Origin: Echinometra lucunter
Lineage: Eukaryota > Echinodermata > Echinoidea > Camarodonta > Echinometridae
Assembly: GCA_029962745.1 (NCBI GenBank)
Contig: CM057165.1
Location: 24,145,202 to 24,209,201, forward strand
DNA length: 64,000 nucleotides
Direction: 5' to 3'
The notes beneath the pieces were generated by a model. It was not told the DNA's origin. It saw nothing but the letters and a program-made list of their open reading frames with translations, and made no database searches. A program made the position numbers and the translations under genes. Below, piece by piece: positions 54,596-64,000 of this stretch (position 1 is its first letter; each line of letters opens with the position of its first letter).

Positions 54596-57500
54596 GTAAG
54601 AATTATTGTAAGGAAGAGAGAGGGGGAAATAAGATTCGAGAAAGAAAATGATAAAAATTACTTCGTCATTGATGATTTTGAGATTATTGTGAGAGAATTA
54701 ATTAAACTGTCAACATCACATCATTTCACTGTAAGAACATTGATTTTTACTCGATCTCTTGCACGTATCACATGCGACAGACAGGATTAATGACAGAATA
54801 ATTCGAAACAGTTTGAATAACAAGCAGTGTTATGCTATCTGTTCAGCCATCTCAAATAAATACTAGATAATTTACAATCATTCCCAGCGGGATAATACAA
54901 CATTATCAAGAAACAAAATAAAACAGACTCTAATATTTTTCATGTGAATGCATTAAATATTATTATAACTAGATACTTTGGCATGCATTCATGCATCTAT
55001 AGGTTTCCCGATATGATAATGATATATATGAATCATCTAATTCGCCTAAAAATATTGATATCTTACATGTCTTTTGGTTCTGTGGAAAAAACATATTTTC
55101 CATCTCCTTGTCGGTAAACTTTTCCGAACAAAAAAACTGCCGCAGAACAGCCATGTGCCTATCCCGGTGCATTCTGTCATGTCTGTTGTCAATGATCTTT
55201 CCGTAATAATATTCATACTTTTCATGCTATTCCAAAGAAATTTTATTCTGAAGGCAGTCTTAGCTTCTTATTTCCATCGGTGGTATACACGCAACCCGGT
55301 TTTCGACATAATTATTGACCGTCCACGAAATATTATGGACAGGCCTCATAATCTGCTTTCGAGTAAAAATATGTATAATTATTATTGTTAGTCACCCTGA
55401 TAATATTATTGTGGATTATTTAGCATCGACTGCACACCAGTTTTGGAGAAATTTGTTGTCCCAATTCTTTTGAGTTTCGACCAACTTGGGCTGATTCATT
55501 GTATACCAAATAATGAAATGTGACTGAGAGTTCAGTCCGTCGATGAAATCAAAAGCAATTTTCATTTCACTGCTTGTATAATGTAGTTGCAACTAATTTG
55601 TTTGGTAACTTTATTCTGCATGACATGACTTGATTACATTGGCGTATACATGGGTGTCGATCCGGGGTTGGGGTGGAGCGGGGGATATATCCCCCAATAT
55701 TTTGGGCAGGGGGTGGTTAATAACCGGGGAGGAACGGAAGATTAGAATGCAGCGAAACTGTCGGCAAATATTTAGGTCTTATTTCCCCCCCCCCCCCCCC
55801 ATTCAAAATGTTTTAGCGATGCCCCTATATCTTTGTGCTCCTTCCGCCTTGTCGATCCTGGTGTGTGTCTGTAACTTTATAGAATATATCTGTTTTTATT
55901 TTGTTCATTTCCTTTATAACCGATATGTCCAAAAAGCTTATTTTTTCATTACTACTTTCAAACTTAAATGTGATACTCGGGTGAAGATATATTCAATAAA
56001 GTTACAGACACACACCAGTACCCACATTTTAAGTCCAGTCACCCAAGACATTGTAAAACAAATGTCCCTTATAATTTAGCCAGACGTATTTGCACAATAG
56101 TGTCAGATGTTGATGTTCGTAAGAAACGTTTGTCGGAACTAAAACTCATGCTAAAGGCAAGGGAATATCCCGAGCCAATTATCCAGAATGGTATTGAAAA
56201 AGCTGCAAAACTCTCTATTGAAGAACTTCGATCGTGCAAACTAAAAATGAATGATGTTGAATCTATAGCTTTTGTCCATACCCATAACCCTAATAACCCC
56301 AATGTCTGTAAATTGCTAAAAGCATCAATAACCACCTTATCTAATGGCAAAGATTTAAGTTCAGTTTTTAAAGATACATGATTGATATTTAGTAGACGAC
56401 AAAGCCCAAATTTGAAGCGACTGACAAAAGCCGCCCCCAAAATCACAACTTAATGTAGAAAATGGGGTTAGAAAATGCCACGATAAAAGATGCAAAGCTT
56501 GTCTGTACATAAAGGAAAGCAATCATATTATCTTCAAAACGCAGAATAAACCATTTGAAATATCCTTTCCCTTTACATGTACAACACAAAATCTTATCTA
56601 TTGTATCATTTGCCATGGCTGTGGGGAACAATACATAGGAGAAACAGGCGATACACTTCGACACAGACTCACGGTACATAGGCAACAAATAAGACCAAAA
56701 CAGTATCGCCAAATTAAAGTGAGCTCTCACATCGAAACATGTGCAGGCTCTCAAGAACCAATAATACCTTTCTATAAAATGAAGGAAGATGACAAAATTA
56801 AAAGGGGTCTGAAAGAAAAATACTTCATCTCTAAATTAATGCCTTCCCTAAATGCTCTTTAGATTATATAAAGTGTAACACAACACCTTTAATCTTACCC
56901 CGTACTACCTCACTCCCTGATTACATTATGGTTATCGTTATCACTATTATTACTGTATATATATATATTCTTTTCTTCTTCCTTTTGAATCATACTTTCA
57001 TTTTGTCTGATCGAAAGTTGAGTTTTATACATACAATGTTTGACTATACCTTAAATCGATGTCTCATTGATAATATTTGAAATATTATAGTATTACTAAT
57101 TTGTCCTTCTTTAACTTTTTTCTTTTCTTCTTATCTCCCTAAAATTAAATAAACGAAAATGATGGTGACATTTAAATTACAAACATAATACCATGTAAAT
57201 CTTCTCTGAGTACACTTAAAACTCATCTCTCTCTCTCTCTCTGCCCCCTCTCTGTCCCCTTCTCATCCATTACTTCTTTTTCTTCTTTTCCCTTATCTAC
57301 ATGTACTTATCCATCCCATTTATTCTTTCAAGGTACTACATTATCTATCTGAACTATGAAAAATGTCTTTTTATAGCAATTTCTTGTTATGAGTACTTTT
57401 CCTGTACAAAATGTCACCCTTGTTTACCATTCCCACGATGACAGGAAACAACATTGTTACTTGACATCATTAAAAATCTTAGAACACCTCCTAGTGTTGT

Positions 57501-58655
57501 GTTAAGTTCTACAGATCAACAATCTCAGGGGACTAAACACAAAAGACTTCCTACTTAAGCTAGGGACTAATCCTGTCATAAAACACAAGGCAGTCTAATT
57601 AATCTTATCTCTTTCAAATTGTATGTTACTGATTCTGTCATACATGAACTTGTATATATCGTCATGTTAAAATGTCAAAGGCTCACTTCACCTGAAGAGA
57701 ATAAAACGAAAGCGCTTGTGAAGTAAAAATCCTGCTCGTTTTGCGTGTATCCTGTATGATGTTGTGAACTCCTTTTCTTTACTTTATATTTTGACACTGC
57801 ATCTCGTCCGAACTTTGTTCATCTTACTTTTTTTAAAAACTATATATATATATATATATACGTGAGACAAAGAAGGGTAAGGTACAAGATGACGCAGATC
57901 TGGACCACCAGATTGATAAGCTTTCGGCTCTAGGCCTTCATCAGATTTATTTGCTATGTAAATCAAAACAAAATGAAACAAAATAAATAAAACAAATTAT
58001 AACAAATTATAATGATGAGCAACTTGACAGGCAACAAAACGGAATCAAGATGATTATAAATAAAGCAACATGATCATGATTAACGCACAGGAAAATAAAG
58101 ATTTTAAATCAATCGGAAAAAGAAAGTGGTATGATTCAACGAAATAAGGAAAATGAAACTTAACATGAAGTACGCAATTACCTGACTCAACGGTCGTAGC
58201 AAAAGTAGTGTGGGTGTAGTTTGTAAGAGAATGTTCTGTGGAATGTTCTGTGGAATGTCTCACGTATACACATATAAAATGGTACAACCGGCTGGTACAT
58301 ACATCCAAACCTCTCTCGCTATATACATGTGTATATATAAACGTATATATCAGTAGCCGTGGGTTCATCTGCGCTTGGTCGTCTTGCCCCCCCCCCCCAA
58401 TCCGAAAAATGGATCGACGCCTCTGTGCGGAAGAGCAGTCTTTTCACTGATGTAAGTTTTACCATGTTTAAATAAATTCAATTCATTTCAAATTCAATTC
58501 GTTTCAATGGATTGCTCTTGGGGGTGAAACAAATTTTGAGAAAAAAGGACCATGCACAGTGACGGGCGCAACGCAATCGAGCCCAGGCCCTGCAGCTCTG
58601 CTGTCGATCAGCTCTCCCAGTTTCCCCAATTGGCAAAGTGATCGAGAGAAAGCAG

Positions 58656-58703
<48 letters not shown>

Positions 58704-61700
58704 GAGACATGAAAAAATGGAATATGATAACCCCCCCCCCCCCCCCCCCCCAAGAAGTGTTTTGCTGTGAGAGGTTTTTTATTTTGGCTTCTACCTTGAA
58801 ATATCTTGGAGGAGCATCTGCCCTTCTTTCTCTCCGCTGCTTCCAGGGCTTATGAATATCTCCTGGCGTAAAATTGTGAATTTATACAATGGTAGGGTTT
58901 TTTTTTCTTTATATGGAAGTCATCTTCTTTTGATTGTAGAAAATGGGAGAAAGGGGAACTGAAATAGCACTCTTATTAATTTCAAGTCTAGTTTCCACTG
59001 ATATAAAAGGAAACATTTACATACAACAATAGAGATATAGGCCCTGTGCATTTTTTGTAATAGAATAAACTTTGGAATTGACACTATTCAGAAAGTTCAT
59101 TCATAAGGAAAGCTTTGTGTTTATAAGCAGAAATAAAATGTAATCTAAAGAAAAAATAATTAAGGATTAAAAAAATAATAGTTATGATTTCTATTTACCA
59201 CTGGACTCCGAAATGTATGATCGCTGTTTTGTGTTCAAAACTGACTGCAACTGGATACACGTTTTTTCCTGACATTGGCCCATTTCTCGCTCTATTAAAT
59301 CCATTATATAAAACATTTAGAACAACCAGTAACCTAACTGTTGAGGTTTTTACTCAATTGTTATTTGACAATACGGAGAAGTAATTGTACTGTCTGTTGC
59401 GTTAAAGAATGCGTGGTAGGTAAATAATGAAATATTGTGCATACTCCTTGCACTATTATATCCGATGACATTGTACATTCTAAAAGCAGGAAGGGTACAC
59501 CCTCTTTTATTTTCCAAACAGGAATCTTTTCTTACATGGTGATTAGACATTTTCTCTGGCGATGTTTGTTCCTTGCTTCATTTTATCAAAGGTCAAAGAT
59601 ATAACTGTGTTAGGGCTTGGTTTGCGATTGCGTTTAAGCTTGAATTTAGGGTAAACGAATGGCGTCAAATGTTTCCAGCAATCAAAGAGGCACATACTCA
59701 TTGGGGCAAGCGCATCGTTGTTAATCATATTGCAAAATGGATGAAATGTGTATTAAAGAAAAGCCACTGATAAGCAAGCGTGTCTAGTAAGGGATACTTA
59801 AATCTTAGTTTCATGTTACCTCGTGTTCCCTTTCTCTCCTTTTCTCTTCTCTTTTTCTTTCCTTTCTCTTCTTTTTCCCTCGGTCAATTTAGGCAACGTT
59901 CCTCATGGTTGCAGTCAGGAAAGTTATCGAAATTTAATTCCTTGAAAAAAATATCTTCTGCCCTTTGCAGACTACAAAAACTGAAATCAAGACAAATGGG
60001 AACAACTGCATATTTCGAAAAAAAAACACCTTAAAAAGCATTTTACCTAGGATTCACTGGCGTAGCTAAGGGGGGGTACAAGAGGGGCATGGCCCCCCCC
60101 CCCCTGTTGATCGGCGAGCAAAAAAAAAAAAAAGAAGAAGAAGAAGAAGAAGAAGAAGAAGAAGAAGAAGAACTTTCGAGTCCACTTCACATAACTTACC
60201 CTACCCCTACCTTGCGAAATGAAAGTAAAACGTAAATATGCCACTTCTCATATAAGTTACCCCTAATACTGAATTTTAGTGTGCAGAAAATGCCATTTTC
60301 ATGCACGAATTTTTAAAAATCTCCCTACCCCCTCCCACACCCTCCCCCACGCTTGGTCGCTTCGCTCCCTTGCCTTGCACCCCCCCCCCCATATGCCACT
60401 GCTCATATAAGTTACCCCTAATACTGCATTTTAGTGTGCAGAAAATGCCATTTTCATCCACAAACTTTCAAAAATCTCCCTACTGTGGGAGGGGGGATAC
60501 CTTGCCTTAGCCCCCCCCCCTCCCCCCCCATATGCCACTTCTCATATAAGTTACCCCTAATACTGAATTTTAGTGTGCAGAAAATGCCATTTCGTGCACA
60601 AATTAAAAAAAAATCTCCCTACCTACCCACACACTCTCCTTGCCCCTCCCCCCCCCCCCCCTGTTGAAAATTCCTGGCTAAGCCAGTACCAGGAATGACG
60701 CAAAAATTTTCGCCCCTTATACAGGAGCATGAAAAAAATAATCATTGTCCTGTTTCGGAGGATATGTTGCATAAGCCTACTTCATCTCATCTCATTTCTT
60801 TGCTGTTTTTATGTCTAGGCCTATCCTTATGTCCATCACTTTAGAAAAATTCAACAATTTTTAAAAATATTCATATGGCTATGTTACATCATAATAACAC
60901 AAAATATTGAAGAAATTAATCGCTTGTCATTGTATCATATGCTTAGCGGAAAAAAATTGTTAGCTTTATCATGCTCTTGATAAACTTCTCACTCTCTTTT
61001 CTGCCAGCTCAAGAAACGACGGAAGTGGCGAAAACGGTCATCGTCACTGAGACGGTATCAGAACTTGACACCGAAGTCGACCTTGTGACGGACAACGTGA
61101 CAGAAATCGTCACGATTCTAACCGAAGAAGATGAGAATGTCACCGCAACAGATCCCGGTGTCTTCGGGACTGAGCTCGTTACCGATATCGTGACTGAACT
61201 CGACACCGAAGAGCTCGATACCGAAATCATCACCGACTTCGAGGAAGACACTGAACTTGCTGCGGTAACCGAATTGGTTACGGAAGCTGTAACTGAATTG
61301 GAAGACGATGTCACTGAGCTTGCGACAGATTACGACATCGTTACTGATTTCGAGACTGACATTGGAACGGTAGAAGGTGATGAAGATCTCCGTACTAACA
61401 TCATCACCGACTTCGAGGAAGACACTGAACTTGCTGCGGTAACCGAATTGGTAACCGAAGCTGTAACTGAATTGGAAGATGATGTCACTGAGCTTGCGAC
61501 AGATTACGACATCGTTACTGATTTCGAGACTGACATTGGAACACTAGAAGATGATGAATTTACAGGAGTTACTGATTTTTTCACTGAAGAGGCTACACTT
61601 GATGATATTACCGAAGATTTAACAGATATAGTTACAATTGCGTCTGAACAGGTGACGGAAATTTTAATATCCGACGGAACAGAAATAGTCACTGATTTTA

Positions 61701-63744
61701 CTTTGGAACCTGAGGAATTTACAGAAATCACAGAAATTGAAACCGAACAAAATGAACTTTTTACTGATGCAACAAATATCGTCTCTGATGTGACAGAAGA
61801 AGAATTCACAGACAAAACAGAACTTGTTACAGATGTCACAATAGGAACTGACCAATTTACAGAAGTTACTGATATTGAAACTGAGCGAACAGAACTCGTT
61901 ACGGATGTAACTGACATTGTTACAGATTTCACTGAAGAAACAGAAATAGTCACCGATTTCACGGAGGAACCTGACAAATTCACAGATTTCACTGAATTTG
62001 AAACTGATCAAACAGAACTCGTTACTGATGTGACAGTTTTCGACACGGATGTGACTAAAGAGAAAGTTACCGGCGTCGAAGAACTAGTTACTGATTTCAC
62101 GGTTGGACCTGACGAACTTACGGATGTGACAGACTTGGAAACGGAGCAAACTGAAATAATGACGGATGTGACTGAAGATGAGTTTACCGAAGAAACGGAT
62201 AAGTTCACAGATTCCTCGATAGGACCTGATGACATTACCATTACAGATGTTGGAACTGACAGGAATGGATTTCTGTCTGACCCAACTGACGATCTTACAG
62301 AAGTACCAGATGTAACGGCAACTGGAAGCACAGAAGAAGGAACAGGAACTGACTTTATTAGCACACAACAAACAGCTACAGCAGCAACAACCACTGCAAC
62401 AATTGCTACAACTACACCCACAGAAACAACAACTACGCCTACTGTGACAACTACTATGACAACGACGACAGCTTCATTATCTACGACAGCAACACCTACA
62501 GTGACAACCGCTTCGCCAACAATATCTACCACTACAACATCTCCAGCAACATCAACTACAATAACAACACCTACAACAACAACAACAACAACAACAGCAA
62601 CAACAACACCGACGTCAACGAGAAGTACGGGGACAACATCAGTGGTAGGAACACAATCGACGGCTTCGGCCACTCCGATGACTGGCCCAGGTAAGTCAAG
62701 ATTCAAATTCCGTTTTGGACACGCGGGGGAATAATTTTGAATGTTTAGACAGTTATGAGGCGATTCTTCTCCTTCCCCTTTTTCTTTCTCTTCTCTTCTT
62801 CTTCTTCTTCTTCTTCTTCTTCTTCTTCTTCTTCTTCTTCTCCTTGTACTTCCGGTTTTTCCTCCTCNNNNNNNNNNNNNNNNNNNNNNNNNNNNNNNNN
62901 NNNNNNNNNNNNNNNNNNNNNNNNNNNNNNNNNNNNNNNNNNNNNNNNNNNNNNNNNNNNNNNNNNNNNNNNNNNNNNNNNNNNNNNNNNNNNNNNNNNN
63001 NNNNNNNNNNNNNNNNNNNNNNNNNNNNNNNNNNNNNNNNNNNNNNNNNNNNNNNNNNNNNNNNNNNNNNNNNNNNNNNNNNNNNNNNNNNNNNNNNNNN
63101 NNNNNNNNNNNNNNNNNNNNNNNNNNNNNNNNNNNNNNNNNNNNNNNNNNNNNNNNNNNNNNNNNNNNNNNNNNNNNNNNNNNNNNNNNNNNNNNNNNNN
63201 NNNNNNNNNNNNNNNNNNNNNNNNNNNNNNNNNNNNNNNNNNNNNNNNNNNNNNNNNNNNNNNNNNNNNNNNNNNNNNNNNNNNNNNNNNNNNNNNNNNN
63301 NNNNNNNNNNNNNNNNNNNNNNNNNNNNNNNNNNNNNNNNNNNNNNNNNNNNNNNNNNNNNNNNNNNCCCCCCCCCCCACTTTAACAATCCTGGTGCCGC
63401 CTTTGCCTGTATACAATTTCAAAAGCTTAATCATAACCCCAGATTTTTTGACATAATTATAATTTTTTATCATCATTTTTCACGCTACTCTAAAAATCGA
63501 AAGCTCTTGACAAGGCTTCGGCAAACTTCAGCAAACCCCGACGCCATTCTCGGAGTACAAATCCTTGGTTTTCGGCCTGGACCGAGCGGGGTTATCGCCC
63601 TCTACAATGTCATACTTGACCCAATCTCCAACATGAGTGATGAAGATTTAACCGACGCCTTTACTACCTCATTAGATGGCGGGACAAACTTTGCTGGAGG
63701 AGGAGTGATATATCGTGTCATACCAAGTAGTATATTCTTCCAAC
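54532..63744 (+). CDS. Secreted/membrane mucin-like protein with SEA domain (partial, continues past window)
   Basis: Exons seen: 54532-54595, 61008-62690 and a third ending at 63744; all in phase 1. Exon 1 is a clear signal peptide (CIILAPLLLMCIIWTGK-A|QETTE). Exon 2 encodes residues 22-582: an acidic region of degenerate Val-Thr-Asp/Glu repeats (to about 470), then a Thr-rich tract (TTTTATTTPT and similar) suited to O-glycosylation. The third exon carries the second half of a SEA domain (VQILGFRPGPSGVIALYNVI). SEA domains often sit beside a membrane anchor in mucins and can autocleave; the cleavage region is not visible here. The rest of the gene lies beyond the window, and the 500-N gap may hide one more exon. 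I do not recognise an ortholog. Confidence 0.8.
55858..56018. repeat. Foldback hairpin, 35-bp arms
   Basis: CTGGTGTGTGTCTGTAACTT is mirrored by AAGTTACAGACACACACCAG, and pairing continues through TATAGAATATATCT. The loop is about 90 nt. It abuts the Penelope-like fragment. Confidence 0.85.
56082..56862 (+). pseudogene. Penelope-like retroelement fragment with GIY-YIG endonuclease
   Basis: The first frame (56100-56381) holds a helical segment, then an in-frame stop, then FSRRQSPNLKRLTKA in the same frame. After a frame change near 56450 it continues to the TAG at about 56860. The second part has a cysteine pair motif (KCHDKRCKAC), then YCIICHGCGEQYIGETGDTL with RHRLTVHR, which is a GIY-YIG nuclease core with the zinc-binding upstream part typical of Penelope-like elements. 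The reverse transcriptase core is absent upstream, so this is a 5'-truncated, broken copy inside intron 1 of the mucin-like gene. Confidence 0.85.
57685..57724 (+). ncRNA. Hammerhead-ribozyme-like motif downstream of the Penelope-like fragment
   Basis: ACTTCAC (57685-57691) pairs with GTGAAGT (57718-57724) as helix I. CTGAAGA (57692-57698) fits the CUGANGA core and GAAA (57708-57711) the second core strand; AGCGCT after it can form a two-base helix III with U-U at the cleavage point. Helix II (G...C) is minimal. Penelope-like elements are known to carry small type I hammerheads in their terminal repeats. The motif may be decayed. Confidence 0.45.
57922..57944 (-). ncRNA. Second hammerhead-core-like motif
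   Basis: On the minus strand CTGATGAAGGCCTAGAGCCG then AAAG gives CUGAUGA, a GGC/GCC helix II and GAAA in the right order. Helix I is not evident, so this may be only a remnant or chance match. Confidence 0.25.
58659..58700 (+). repeat. (GA)n microsatellite
   Basis: About 20 uninterrupted GA units, followed at 58730-58751 by a run of about 22 C. Confidence 0.95.
60236..60663 (+). repeat. Three tandem units of about 140-155 bp ending in poly-C
   Basis: ATATGCCACT(T/G)CTCATATAA starts near 60237, 60391 and 60530. Each unit contains TTTTAGTGTGCAGAAAATGC and AAAATCTCCCTAC and ends in a C-rich tract, so the poly-C is part of the unit. Confidence 0.9.
61008..62690 (+). CDS. Mucin-like gene exon 2: acidic V-T-D/E repeats and Thr-rich tract
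   Basis: 561 codons open from a CCAG acceptor to a GTAAGT donor, phase 1 both. The first three quarters are short degenerate units of the type ELVTDVT, EFETDQT and EIVTDFT. A 174-bp segment is duplicated in tandem (61226-61368 and 61400-61542 nearly identical). The last quarter is Thr/Ala/Pro-rich. Codon use is mixed and translation is stop-free, so this is coding and not simple repeat. Confidence 0.85.
62800..62842 (+). repeat. (TTC)n microsatellite before the gap
   Basis: A run of TTC triplets, starting around 62795, ends shortly before the N gap at 62868, so the gap probably reflects difficult repeat sequence. Confidence 0.9.
62868..63367. other. Assembly gap (500 N)
   Basis: Exactly 500 N. 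The round number suggests a fixed-size placeholder, so the true distance is unknown. Confidence 0.98.
63532..63744 (+). CDS. Mucin-like gene exon 3: second half of SEA domain
   Basis: Encodes NPDAILGVQILGFRPGPSGV, IALYNVILDP, then SNMSDEDLTDAF and GGGVIYRVIPSS. FRPG-x-V-x-Y-x-V is the SEA core. Donor GTAAGT at 63745 in phase 1. The start at 63532 (TTCAG acceptor) is the one that keeps phase 1 with exon 2; the same frame is open further upstream to the gap, so the exon could be longer if another exon lies in the gap. Confidence 0.6.
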
Positions 63745-64000
63745 GTAAGTTTGAAAATAAAGATTTTAAAAAATGAGTGTGTGTATAGCAGGGAGTGGGA
63801 TATTCTCTCTCTTTTTCTCTTCACTCTAAAAAAATATTTGGAAAAAAATTGGCCAAGAGGGTTGTGTATCCATCTGACTTTGGGCGTTTTCTTCGGGCAT
63901 TTTTTGAAATCCAGTTTGAGCATGGACATAGAGTGTTAAGTCCGTGAATTTGAGCGATAGTTTGCACATTTTAAAGTAAGTATTCCTAATTTTTACCCTA

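Larger units (their letters stand above)
54596..61007 (+). other. Mucin-like gene intron 1, transposon-rich
   Basis: 6.4 kb. It holds a poly(dG)/poly(dC) repeat (55640-55802), a hairpin (55858-56018), a Penelope-like fragment (56082-56862), a hammerhead-like motif (57685-57724), a (TA)n run (57841-57860), a (GA)n run (58659-58700), poly-C runs, an A/(AAG)n tract (60120-60172) and a three-unit tandem repeat (60236-60663). No other coding exon is supported. Confidence 0.7.

Noticed and set aside
61009..62706. Long minus-strand open frames opposite the mucin-like exon (Val/Ser-rich)
   Set aside because: They are mirror images of repetitive V-T-D/E and T-rich codons; the plus strand has a matching signal-peptide exon, splice sites and SEA exon.
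62715..63776. Open frames spanning the N gap
   Set aside because: They exist only because N cannot encode a stop; only the 3' part has real coding support.

Overview
The window looks like nuclear DNA of a marine invertebrate deuterostome, most likely an echinoderm such as a sea urchin. Reasons: AT-rich intron-dense genes with GT-AG (and two GC-AG) introns, a PKD/REJ/GPS/PLAT polycystin, TRIM56-like intronless RING/B-box genes, Penelope-like retroelement remains, AGGTCA-rich dispersed repeats, and many short foldback or MITE-like elements with poly(dC)/poly(dG) tracts. The species call is inference. One 500-N assembly gap lies at 62868-63367.

Layout. (1) 1-1674: repeat-rich upstream DNA with a CpG-rich patch. 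(2) 1675-41356, + strand: a polycystin-1-like gene that I rebuilt as 24 coding exons with fully compatible splice phases (about 2831 residues): signal peptide, PKD-like repeats, REJ region, GAIN/GPS, TM1, PLAT, and ten more membrane segments ending in a channel-like pore region. (3) Intron 16 of that gene (21142-33877) holds two intronless, antisense, paralogous TRIM genes (23076-24908 and 29801-31645) and a 157-bp tandem array rich in AGGTCA half-sites just upstream of exon 17. (4) 44684-50493, - strand: an eight-coding-exon QTRT2 gene (queuine tRNA-ribosyltransferase accessory subunit, 413 residues), with an inferred non-coding first exon near a CpG-rich promoter at about 51.1-51.2 kb. Its last exon and 3' flank are part of a tandem triplication. 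(5) 52504-53854: a candidate Penelope-like non-autonomous element with inverted terminal arms. (6) 54532 to beyond the window, + strand: a secreted or membrane mucin-like gene (signal-peptide exon, 1.7-kb exon of acidic Val-Thr-Asp/Glu repeats and a Thr-rich tract, then half of a SEA domain after the gap). Its first intron carries a Penelope-like GIY-YIG fragment and a hammerhead-ribozyme-like motif.

The genes do not form one pathway. The polycystin and the mucin/SEA protein are surface proteins, QTRT2 acts in tRNA queuosine modification, and the TRIMs are predicted ubiquitin ligases. Most unexplained structure is mobile-element derived: a 516-bp element with an exact 8-bp target duplication, two TTAA-flanked piggyBac-type MITEs, a pogo/Tigger-like MITE, and several foldbacks.
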